A stretch of 64,000 nt of DNA. It comes from Adiantum capillus-veneris (taxonomy: Eukaryota > Streptophyta > Polypodiopsida > Polypodiales > Pteridaceae). The stretch covers positions 110,183,969 through 110,247,968 of the forward strand of contig CM043951.1 in NCBI GenBank assembly GCA_014529385.2. Direction: 5' to 3'. Under the pieces are notes generated by a model, which saw only the letters and a list, made by a program, of their open reading frames with translations, ran no database searches and was not told where the DNA came from. Below are positions 1-9,869 of this stretch, in pieces. Position numbers and translations under genes: made by a program. Each line of letters starts with the position of its first letter. Within the stretch, counting starts at the first letter, position 1.

Positions 1-1330
1 ATTATAAGGCTCGACTTGTTGCAAAGGGTTATGCATAGCAACAAGGCATAGATTATGAAGAGGCTTTTGCACCCACTTGTCGTATGATTATTGTGTGTTT
101 TCTATGTGCATTGGCAGCTCATTTTGGTTGGGATGTACATCAATCAGACATTGTTACTGCTTTCTTGAATGGTGACATATTTGAGGAAGTTTATGTAACG
201 TAGCATTGCGGTTTTGTCAAGAAAGGACAAGAGGATAAGGTGTGCAAATGTAAAAAAGCTTTGTATGAGTTGAAGCAATCTCCTCATGCTTGGTATGAGA
301 AGCCTGACACTCATTTGGTCAAATGAGGCTTTCATAACAGTCCAACAGAAAGCACATTGTATGTAAAGTGTGAGGGTATATTTCTCATTGTGGTTCTTTA
401 AGTAGATGATTTGCTAATCACTGGACCAAATGAGAGACATATTGCTGAATTTAACCTGATTTGAATGCTTTTTTCAAGATGAAAGATTTAGAGCTTTTGC
501 ATCATTACTTGGGTATACAGTTTAAGCAGTGTGATGGTGGTATTGCCTTGTGTCAGAGAAGTTACATAAAGACTTTTCTATGTAGGTTTGGACTTGAGGA
601 TTGCAAACCTATTGCCACTCCCATGGAAATAGGTCTGGAATTCAGTCTTCATGATGTTGTTGATCTTGCAGATGTCACTCTTTACCAAACAGTTGTTGGA
701 TGCCTCATTTATGTATGCAACACAAGGTCGAATATCCAGTTTGCAGTCTCACAGGTCAGCAAATTTATGCATAGCCTAGGGTCTAAGCATTGGCAGGCTA
801 TCAAGAGGATTTTTCTCTACTTGAGTGAAACTTTACATTTTTGCTTGTTTTATCCCAAAGGGAGATCATTGCCACCAGACTTACATGCTTTTTTAGACTT
901 AGATTGGGTTGGCTATTTGGACACGTAAGTGTCCACAAGTGGTTTTTGTTTCATGCTTGGAAGTTCATGTATATTAGGGTTTAGCAAGAAGCAGCCCACT
1001 CTGGCCACTTCTAGTTATGAGGTTGAGTACAGGGTAGTCTTCACATCTACGATTGAGTGTGTATGGCTCAAATGCCTTTTGGCTGATTTGGGTGCTGGAC
1101 AGAACACTGCCGACACTATCTACACTGACAGTCAGAGTGCATTTGCAGTTGTGAGCAACCCAATTTTTCATACTCGCACAAAGCACATTGAGGTGCAGTA
1201 CCACTATGTCAGGGAGAGGCTCTTAACAGGAGAGATCATCTTGGCTTATGTGCCAGCACAGGAAAACCTTGTAGATCGTTTCACAAAGGCATTGTATCGT
1301 GAGAAGCTCAAAGCTTTGGGCTTACTCCCC
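1..1330 (+). pseudogene. Ty1/copia pol fragment (RT to RNase H), degenerate
   Basis: The reading starts inside reverse transcriptase (YKARLVAKGY, then a QQGIDYEEAFAP-like stretch and SDIVTAFLNGD), passes the LYELKQSP and LHHYLGIQF regions, and ends in RNase H (STSGFCFMLG, ATSSYEVEY, YTDSQSAF, FHTRTKHIEV). These are hallmark blocks of plant copia polyproteins, which copy element RNA into DNA and remove the RNA strand. The frame is broken by stops near 40, 200 and 325 and by a stop at 926-928 that splits RNase H, so it is non-functional. The 5' part lies outside the window. A matching 3' LTR was not identified; the following 280 bases carry no clear feature. Confidence 0.88.
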
Positions 1331-1614
1331 TTTTGTGGACTGATCATGTCCTCAAGGCATGGGACTAATCTTTACTCATGTGCCAGATCTCGTTCACCAC
1401 ATCACTTTAGGAGGGATTTGTTACCATATACATGTGATAGTGATGTGTATGAACACAGTAGGACCTTCAAGGCATTTTCTCTCTCTTTAGCAGGTTTTCC
1501 CCCGTGCTAGGGCTATCTATCTTTCCATTGCACACTAAGTAAAGAGTCTTGGTTGTGTGCCTTGAGCTTCCTTCATCTGCTCCAAGTTGTGAACGTTTCC
1601 GTGCAACCCTAATT

Positions 1615-2300
1615 CCAACAAAAATATCACCACTAAAAGTAGGAAGCACCCGCCCTAGCATGGAACTACAACACATTCCGACCAATGCACTTGAGGAAAA
1701 GAGCTTCCCCCTTCACCAAATGGTTTTTCAAAATCACAGTTCTGAATTGTATACACATCACCAAAACAAGTGAGCTTCCACAACTCACTCTATATCCAAC
1801 TACTTGCCGACTGCCATATCCTGTACCTTCCCAAACCATATCTCTAACAGGGATTCTTTCAAGCCTAAAACATTCTCTGCATTTTTTGCAACAAATTCTT
1901 TTAAGACCATAAATTTCATATCTATGCACCTCTATGTGCAAAATTGGCGCGAAGAGCCAGATGCAATGGCCTGACTATACATAGGAAGGGCTTATTGAGG
2001 GAAAAACACTCCATGAGAAATAATGAAGAAGGAACAACAATAAAAAAAAAAAAAAATTGTTATTTGGCTGAAACTTTCTATGTTTGTACATGAGTTTTTG
2101 TTATATATAAGTGACACTTCAAAAAACTCACCTACGAGTACCCGAGGCAACTTGCCGACAGTTGGTGCTACACTAGCGACTAGCACTACATGTACTTGTG
2201 CTTGACAAACAAAGATAAAAAATGCACAAAAAAAAAATCCACATACCCTTTTGAAATCCGGGTGTCCAAAATGCGTGCAACATAGTTTGCCACACCTCAA
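1615..2300 (-). repeat. 3' LTR of gypsy element 1
   Basis: This repeat aligns with 7870-8551. Shared blocks include CAACACAT.CCGACCAATGCA near 1672 and 7891, AAGTGACACTTCAAAAAACTC near 2109 and 8353, and ATGCGTGCAA near 2271 and 8535. The outer 270-350 bases present in the other LTR (7521-7870) are not recognisable here, so this copy is truncated, or too diverged to match, at its 3' end near the copia fragment. Confidence 0.7.
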
Positions 2301-2379
2301 CCTGCTAGATCACTCATGATTCGCAATAGAAAAGAGAAGTTGTAGGCCAAATGATGGTATAATCAGCCACATGATCATG

Positions 2380-3475
2380 TGATTATAACACTGGTGCTCA
2401 ACCACAGTCATCAATCTTGCACCACACTTCTTCGACATGTTGCCATTCACACGTGTTTTGTGGGGTACCATCCAAGTCAGCAAGCTGATATGTGCCATTT
2501 AGAAACCTTTCTAAAACAAGGAATTAAGGATCTAATTTCCACTTTACTTGAAACTTATTTTGAAAATCATTATCAAGCTTGATATTGTAACGAAGAACCA
2601 TGTAACCCTTCTTGATGTCTTTGTCTTTCACCTTCTCAGTTGCCTTTGCTTGATTGTTCTTCAACACCTACTCATAATTCTCAAAAGCAAGAAACCTATC
2701 CAATTGTGCATATTGAAAATAAAAAATCCTCTCTTTGAGTGAGTCAATAGCCTCCTATTTAAGCTTTAACATCATCCTCAAATCTAGTATCTCCACTTCA
2801 ATAGGAAGCACATACTCTTTCACAAAACCTAGGTGGAAGTGAGAGAAGTCGGTACATGTAAGCCCATAGAGCATAAGATAGCTCTAGCTCCAAAGTCTTC
2901 ACATTATTTTTTCATCTTTGTAAGCATATTTGTGATCTTTCCATTAAACCTTTCATTCATATCATTGTGTTGGGGATAATAGGAAGTAGTAACTACAATG
3001 CACACGAAGCTTCTCACATAGATAATCCACCAGCTCTCCCCTGACACATGAACCCTTGTTAGAAATTAGCTCCAATGGAATGCCAAATTTGCAGGAAATA
3101 TCTTAATATACAAATTGGGAAACATATTTTCTTTTGATTTGCTTAATAGATTTGTCTTCTGCCCACCTAGATAGATAGTCAACATCAAAAGCATGTAACA
3201 TTTGTCTCTAGCTATTATAGGTAGAGGAACTATTGCATAAGAATCCCACTTTTCAAACACATCATATGCAATAATGGTGCCTCTAACTTCTAATTTAAGA
3301 ACCCTAGTTTCCATTCTTTGGCATTCTTCACAATACCTGCAGAAATGATGAACATCACATTGGATGCTTGGCCACACATATCCCTCCTACAAGATTTTAT
3401 GCAAAGCAATCTTTGAAGAAAAATGACCACCACAAGAACCCTCATTACACCCTTGATTGGTTTGCAAGCTTTAAA
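2380..3475 (-). pseudogene. Ty3/gypsy integrase, degenerate
   Basis: The minus strand reads a retroviral-type integrase that would insert element cDNA into the chromosome. Visible parts in order are the HHCC zinc-binding region (CGGHFSSK, ALHKI, then FCRYCEECQRME at about 3330), a core remnant (EKWDSY, ARDKCYMLLM), a SYYPQHNDMNERFN block around the third acidic residue near 2960, a YALWAY segment, and a C-terminal LNGTYQLADLDGTPQ block near 2440. Stops and frame changes break it repeatedly. The alignment is by family knowledge, and no intact product is possible. Confidence 0.8.
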
Positions 3476-3487
3476 AACCTAAATTAT

Positions 3488-4190
3488 TCAACATCTTGAG
3501 TCCCAACTTTGATACACAAGCTTGAGTGATACTGCATACCTATGCACCTCCATCAATATAAGCCTCTCCACTGCACTTCCTCTTATATCAAGCATCCATA
3601 GTAGGGAATATATTGGATAGCTCATTCTAAAATAGGACTCTCGGAGACCCCCTACAAGCTCCTTCTTCATAGGGTTGACCACATACTTCCATTTTTTGTT
3701 TAACTTAGCACATCCCCATGAGTTGCTAAAAGGTAAGATCATCCTTTCTACTCATCAAATCAATCCTTAAACTATAATTTTACTTCCCTTATTTCAAAGG
3801 AAGATTAGATGCCGTGTAATGTTGCTTGGGTTTTTTCTTCTTCTTCTCTTTATCTTTACCTATTTCAACCTGGTTTTCTTTTTTATGGTTGGGACTCGCA
3901 TCACTCATGTCAAGATCTCTTGTAACCCTCTTACCTACACGCATGGCCATAGCTCCTGAATCTACCTCGTTCTTCTCCAAATGGATTATTCTTACCGCCT
4001 TTATCTTGCCCCTTCTCTTCACCTATCAACCCACTTGGTCTTGCTTCCGCTTTCACCTCAATACCATAATCTTGAGCTCAATAAGGAATCTGTGAAGGAA
4101 AAGAAAATATTATACCATCCATTCTCCTTGATTTGTCACATTGAGAGATTTTATAACCCCATTCACCACAATTAGAGTAATGAAGCATAA
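3488..4190 (-). pseudogene. gypsy gag zinc knuckle and protease relic
   Basis: Near 4140-4185 the minus strand reads YSNCGEWGYKISQC, a retroviral CCHC zinc knuckle in which the first Cys and the His are both Tyr (each a single C-to-T or G-to-A change). A lysine-rich linker follows (3789-4022). Near 3545 the frame reads AYIDGGA, resembling the D-G-G active site of plant gypsy aspartic proteases, then KLGLK. The zinc knuckle normally binds RNA and the protease cleaves the polyprotein. Both are dead here, with stops throughout. Confidence 0.65.
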
Positions 4191-4339
4191 CCCCTTTTCT
4201 AGCCATGCCTCTTCCTCTACCACCCACAAACCTCTCAATGCTTTCATAGCCACATCCATATCCATACCTTTGACCTCTTCCACCTCCCATCATATGTACA
4301 CTAAGATTCTTCATAATACCTACCGCCTCTTGCATCTGT

Positions 4340-4462
4340 CATGCCAAAAGCATACCCAAGGGGGGTCACGAACCCGGGCCAAGAGACCGGCTGCCAAGGG
4401 CTATATATATAGGAGGTTGGGTGGTGAATCCTAGACGGCAGTTCCTATCACTGGTATCAGAA
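4340..4462 (+). repeat. TRIM-like LTR 3' end with primer-binding site
   Basis: A TATA-like GGCTATATATATAGGAGG lies at about 4399-4416. It is followed about 35 bases later by CTGGTATCAGAATTC (4450-4464), close to the initiator-tRNA-Met primer-binding site TGGTATCAGAGC used by many plant LTR elements. The arrangement and several short blocks (AGGAGGTTGG, GGCAG) resemble the small LTRs at 59486-59924. It sits inside gypsy element 1, between capsid and zinc knuckle, so it is probably part of a later insertion. No matching 3' LTR was found. Confidence 0.4.
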
Positions 4463-6784
4463 TTCAGGGGAGGGGAGAGCTATGGAGGAGGGAGGAAGGT
4501 TTTTCATGGAATACAGGGCGTTGCATGTGCTCTCTCTATCTGTCTCGATCCATGGTACACTGCCTCTGCAAAGCCAATGCTAAAGAAGAAGACCATGGGA
4601 AGGCAAGCTTAGCGATGGTGTGGATGGAAGTCGGGATCGAAGTCGAGGTGCATGAAATTGGTTGCGCTTTGGCTTGCTGGGTTCAAAGGGCAGAAAGCGA
4701 TCAAGTTAAACACTAAAGTGCCATCATTGGGTGCCTATGGCGGGCACTACAGGCTCACCTTCCTCCTCAGCAACTGGCAGTGCTGCACAGGCTTTTTGGG
4801 GAGCCCCTTTTCACACCACAAACGCCCAAGGTTTAGGTTTTAATCAAACAAGGGGAAGGAAGGGTGCCCACGGTTGACAGACCCCCCATTCAACCCTCTT
4901 GAACTCGCCATCGGTAAACTTGAATGGGACGGCCAAAGCGGTCCATGGGTCAAATCAAATTAAATGTCTGTCATTTCTCAAAAATTGCAGAGATTTTGAG
5001 TGGTACAATTGGAGAAACTCATGCAAAGTAAGCCATGATGGGTACCAAGGAGGGCATGCAAGGGTTGCTTTGCCATGGGTCGAGACAAAACCTGCATGTT
5101 TTTGACACCATATTCGGCAAATTGAGGAACTGATGAGGGGTTCAAAGCAAGTCGACAAGGCCAAAGTGCAAAGTTTTCAAAAAATTGAGGAACATGCAAC
5201 GTAATCTTCTTGGTTACAATAAGCATGCAACAAGGGAGTAATTGGTGGCAAGGGGTTGTTTCACTAACTGCTTCAAGCAATCTAGATGAGAACATGTACC
5301 TCTGACAAGAAATTTCTCCAGTTTCTAGGAATTCTCCAAAGAGGTTCAACATTGGCATGGCTACGAGCCAATACACCGGATTTGTTGATGCTATTACATA
5401 CATTACCGTAAGAATCTTAAGCAAGTTGATTTTAATGTTTTAAATTATAGTTTCATGGAATCTTGTAGCTCTATCCACATTCCACGCACAAAAATCCAAG
5501 GTTGCCTCCGTGAGGCAAGTGTCTGCGGTTAGGTAAACATCCAAAGTCGGGCTATTATATTATATCATGCAAAGGCATGGCAACTTGGTAATATTATAGT
5601 ATATCATGAGGAGTAGAACAGCCTATTTCTAGACTTGATACTACCGCAAGAAGAAACTACTCCAAAAGCAAGGTGCAATATGGAGTTGTTAGTTCATCGA
5701 TTGCGTAATAAGACGCGCAAGGGCTGTGAGCCACAATAAAGAGAGGAAAGTCTCTGGGACCACTTGTTACAGCAGCTTGAGAAGCAGTAAGGGGTTTTTC
5801 TCTGCCATATTCTAGATTTGCAATTTTGCTAGGACATGGTTCCTAGGAAAACTATTTTTACACATCTGTCTACAAATATTATATTTCCACCTATTTGGAA
5901 TATTCTATTAGTATACCAACTTGGGGGGAAACTTGCCAAGATGTCTGCAGGTTTTTAAATCACACGAGGGTGTATATGATACATTTGCTAACTCCCTCAA
6001 GCAGTACATATGGATATGAAAAAAATTCGATCGAATTACCAAAAATCTGACCACAAGTGGGTGACAAGGTTAGTAAATGTCAAGTTATGTTTGTTTTATC
6101 TAGTTTTTACTCTTCACTTTGCAAAACACCTCTCTGCTCTGCAAAGCAAAGTGCTTGGGTAGACTCCATACGAAGCCGTTGTACAAAGCAAAATGATTTG
6201 CCAGACTTCATGTAAAGCATGACTTCTCTTATGTGCAAAGGTATTAGCGATTCACTTTAGATCAACAATAATGGCACACATCTTCAGCACTACGTGTATA
6301 TAAGCTCACAATTTACGCAACGACGCACTGTGATGTATCCATGTCAGTGTAATCATGCAAAGCACGTATACCAACGGCTCACATGGTTGAGACTGTCATT
6401 GAAGCCAAGGGATTATTACTCTATTTTTTTCTTTGTATGCATGAAATACTAGTATGTTGGTTGTACAACACCCATCATTGCATACACTTCCGCTATAGCA
6501 CTAGCCACTCTATCCAGGACGCTCTCAGCTATGGATATTTTAAAACATTTTGAGTTTATGTTTATTCACAGGCAAAGTGCCATACATATGCACCCTGATA
6601 CAGTAACAATCACATACAAGGTAAGACGGTCAAGATGTAACTTATGATACCTCTCTCCATGAGGGCATGGTTCAAGTACATTGTTGTATGCTTATAAGAT
6701 AACCTATGACATAGACATGGTCTAAACTAAAGCCTCTGCAAGGGCATATAATACATTAGCATCCGGGGTTTTTCCTCAATCCAG

Positions 6785-6863
<79 letters not shown>

Positions 6864-6960
6864 AATTCTATGCGGGAAAGGTGAACCTAGGCATGATTTT
6901 ATTGACATCTTTCTATGTCAATTTGATAATAGAAAGGGCTATGAGACAACATGAAGGCGG
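4463..6960. other. unassigned insert within gypsy element 1
   Basis: There is no recognisable gene. Reading frames here are short and show no family motif. This DNA separates the gag capsid relic from the zinc knuckle of gypsy element 1 and starts with a TRIM-like LTR and primer-binding site, so it is most simply the body of a nested non-coding element. It contains a (CT)n tract at 6788-6862. Confidence 0.4.
6788..6862. repeat. (CT)n microsatellite
   Basis: About 37 uninterrupted CT dinucleotides. Confidence 0.97.
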
Positions 6961-6999
6961 TAATAGGAAGGGCTACGAGCCCACACGAAGGGCTAAGCG

Positions 7000-7500
7000 C
7001 CATCTATTGCCACCAAGTCATGACTCCCTGATGAGGACCCATTGATGACCCTTGATTTCTCGGCTTTCACTTCAGCCTTTGGTTCTACATTGATTTCATG
7101 TTGATTAAGATTCTCTCCACTCTTTATTCTTGGCAATTTCAACCACCTCTTTAGAGGTCCTTGGTTGATTGAGGTCCATCTTCAAGTGTAGGTCTCTTCT
7201 CAAGATTGCAAAAAACCTGTCCTTCATTAACATGGGTGGAGGAATTTAATCCCACAAAGATGTACACCACTTTGTCCATAACACATTGAATTCCTTCACA
7301 AAGTCTTTTATGGTTTGGATTTCACCTTCCACTAATCTTTGAATCGACTATCAGACCTTCAACGGGTCCTCCACATGTTGAAAATGTATAAGGAAAGCAT
7401 GCCTTACCATTTGATAGGTCATAACTTGAGGATGTTGAACTGATTGCAACTCTTTTTTTATCCTTTCAACCACTCTCAATTATCTTCCTTCAGACAAAAG
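7000..7500 (-). pseudogene. gypsy element 1 gag capsid relic
   Basis: The minus strand reads fragments typical of the plant retrotransposon gag domain: a run ending in ERIKKELQSVQHPQVMTY, a VRHAFLIHFQH stretch, EGEIQTIKDFVKEFN, and FFAILRRDLHLK. Gag assembles the virus-like particle in which reverse transcription takes place. It is interrupted by stops and lies directly downstream, in the element's sense, of the 5' LTR and primer-binding site, as expected. Confidence 0.6.
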
Positions 7501-7510
7501 TAAAAGATCC

Positions 7511-7520
7511 GAAGCACCAA
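7511..7520 (-). other. candidate primer-binding site of gypsy element 1
   Basis: The minus strand reads CCCAACA then TTGGTGCTTC, a TTGGTGC-type start seen just after the LTR in several plant gypsy groups. The preceding ...CA fits an LTR terminus at 7521. The assignment rests on family pattern only. Confidence 0.4.
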
Positions 7521-8551
7521 TGTTGGGTCCTGTTTGTCAGCAAGAAGGTAACAAAACTCCATTTTCTCAATGAAACCTTTCGCACTTTTGTTTTACTTTC
7601 CATGAAACTCTGAAAAACTGAATGATATGGCTCCCAAAACCTGTAAACTGAAAGTAACTTGAAGCAATTCCTCGATGGCGGGTACCATAACACAATTGGA
7701 AAAACAAGATCAAGGGGCATCTCTATAGCAATGTCTCCCAATAGCGCTGAAGACAAAAATTCAGCACCACAAACCATGTCAAGATAACTTCCACAACTCA
7801 AAATTAAGTGATCCCTTGGGAATTTACAAACACACCCACCCAAAAGACCACCACCAAAACTAAGAAGCACATGCCCTTGAATGGAATTACAACACATACC
7901 GACCAATGCATTTGAGAAAAAGAGATTCCCCATTCACCAAAGAGTTCTTCAAAATCACAATTTTCAAGTGTATACACACCACCAAAACAAGCAATCTCCT
8001 ACAACTCACTCTATATCAAACTGCCTGTGGGCTACCATATCATGTACCCTACGGGAAAAAGACTATATTTCCCAAACCTCTACTCCCAAATGGATGCTTT
8101 CAAGCCTCAAAAATTCATCTCACTTTCTAAAACAAAGTTTTAAAGACGACAAATTTTCAAATCTACACATCTCCATGTGCAAAACTGGTAGAAACAACAA
8201 CCTGCTATGGCTCGACTACACATAAGAAGGGCTAATCGAGGACAAAAAACTACATGAGAAAAGCATGAAGAAGGAACAACGAGAGAAAACCTACGAATTT
8301 CTTCTATTTGGATAAATGTTTCTATGTTGTACATGAGTTTCTATTACATATAAGTGACACTTCAAAAAACTCACAGCCACCCAAGGCAACCCGACAAGTG
8401 ACGCTATACTAAGGACTTGCACTACATGTCCATGTTCTTACTAAAGAAAGCTAAAAACCCCACAAAAAGAAAGCTCAAACATGTTTTTAACCATGTCCAT
8501 ATGTATAAATTTACAAAAATTGGCGTGTACAAGATGCGTGCAATAACGTGT
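7521..8551 (-). repeat. 5' LTR of gypsy element 1
   Basis: This is the longer of two related direct repeats, about 1.03 kb. It aligns with 1615-2300 over its distal two thirds. The lower boundary is set by the candidate primer-binding site at 7511-7520. The upper boundary, near 8551, is where similarity with the other copy stops. Confidence 0.65.
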
Positions 8552-9408
8552 CTACTCTTAAGCATCACTTTGAGATGTTAAGTGAGTCCATGACTCTGCA
8601 GGGCAGTCACAATACAAGTCTGTCGGGAGTAACCTAAGAAGGCTTGAAAGTTGAAAGCTGGGTCTGTCCTACACAGGTCCTACTGCAATGCCACAGACTA
8701 ACCCTGCCCTAAATTTACAGGTTCCTTTCACCTATCCGTAAGAGCCGTCGGCCCAACCACAGCAGGATTACCCCCACGTTAAGATAGTCAAAAGGTATCA
8801 CCTTGTAATTAGCTTCGACACGTTCTCTGCATGGCTTTTGGCTTGTCATTTCTTCTTTTCAGTTGCCCTGCTGGCGGTATAACCTATCAGCCTTCGAGCC
8901 GCCACCCTTATACGGTGTAGCAACAAACCCTCGCACCTTAGCACATTCACCTCCCTGATCTGGCCTGGCCAGTCGGATGTCCCCAACCACACTATTACTA
9001 GAGGCAGCTAATCGGCCTGACTGCGGTTTTGTGAATCCACCCATGAGGTCAAAACCCGGCCGGCATTAGACCTGCAAACAATACCTTCAAGCTAAGCCAC
9101 GGAAGCCATCCGCCAGAATAGGCAATGTGTATTCCAACCCATTCTTCATCAAAGCCGCATATGGCTATCTCACGGTTGCCAAATATAAGATCAGTCGTGG
9201 AGAATTAAGGGAAAGGTAACGACGCCTTCACGGGGACGAGCACATGCTCATCCATTGCACGGATCATGGCATCAACATTGTCGAGTAAAAAACCTGGCCA
9301 TCAAATCTACGCTTCTTGTCTGGGCCTGCTTGTGTTCGAAGCAAAGAAATGTTGCTATTTTCAGAATAGTAAAATTGGCTTCTTCTGAAGTAGGTTGAGG
9401 GAGTTCTA

Positions 9409-9410
<2 letters not shown>
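8552..9410. other. no gene recognised
   Basis: The base composition is mixed and more GC-rich than its surroundings. No long frame with a recognisable motif, LTR, TIR or RNA gene was seen. It lies where a 3' LTR of gypsy element 2 might be expected, but no match to the DNA at 19040-19620 was found. Confidence 0.4.

Positions 9411-9412
<2 letters not shown>

Positions 9413-9450
<38 letters not shown>
9413..9450. repeat. (CT)n microsatellite
   Basis: Nineteen CT units followed by a short CA run. Confidence 0.95.
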
Positions 9451-9458
<8 letters not shown>

Positions 9459-9475
9459 GCATCCACATGTGGGTG

Positions 9476-9681
9476 ATGGCTCCACCCTCCCCCTCCTCTT
9501 CATCTTCTTCTTCTTCTCTTCTCTATCTCTCTTTTGTTTTTGGGAATTGTTCTTATATTACATCATCTCATATATTACATCAATTACATCATCTCTCCTC
9601 CACCTGTCCATCAGATACTTTTACCGCGTCAACAGACGAGTGCTGGCTCCACCCTCCCCCTCCTCTTCATCTTCTTCTTCT

Positions 9682-9734
<53 letters not shown>

Positions 9735-9830
9735 TCTTTTCTTTTTGGGGGGGATTGTTCTTATATTACATCAATTACATCATCTCTCCTCCACCTGTCC
9801 ATCAGATACTTTCACAGCCTACTCATAAAC
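9476..9830. repeat. tandem duplication of about 165 bp with microsatellite core
   Basis: The block GGCTCCACCCTCCCCCTCCT through TCCACCTGTCCATCAGATAC occurs twice (about 9478-9625 and 9645-9810). Copy 2 has gained a roughly 45-base (CT)n run (9685-9731) where copy 1 has only a few TTC/CT units. Copy 1 contains an extra ATATTACATC-type repeat. Apparent reading frames here are translations of the simple repeat. Confidence 0.85.
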
Positions 9831-9869
9831 CGACAGCATCTTTCTCTCAGTTGTCCATCAAATACACTG

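Larger units (their letters stand above)
1615..8551 (-). mobile_element. Ty3/gypsy retrotransposon 1 (LTR-flanked, decayed, RT missing)
   Basis: Two diverged direct repeats (1615-2300 and 7521-8551) flank minus-strand gypsy coding relics. In transcript order these are gag capsid (7500-7000), zinc knuckle (about 4185-4140), protease (about 3570-3490) and integrase (3475-2380). The two repeats align over about 680 bases with many substitutions and small indels, so the insertion is old. Between protease and integrase there is no room for RT and RNase H. Between capsid and zinc knuckle lie about 2.7 kb of unrelated DNA, probably a later insertion. No target-site duplication was resolved. Confidence 0.75.

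Noticed and set aside
4360..4385. tRNA-like GGGTCACGAACCCGGGCC stretch
   Set aside because: No cloverleaf, acceptor stem or anticodon arm could be traced around it.
7881..8225. 114-codon frame, with a similar one at 1549-1773, as a conserved gene pair
   Set aside because: The similarity is explained by the two LTRs of gypsy element 1; the frames contain stops relative to each other.
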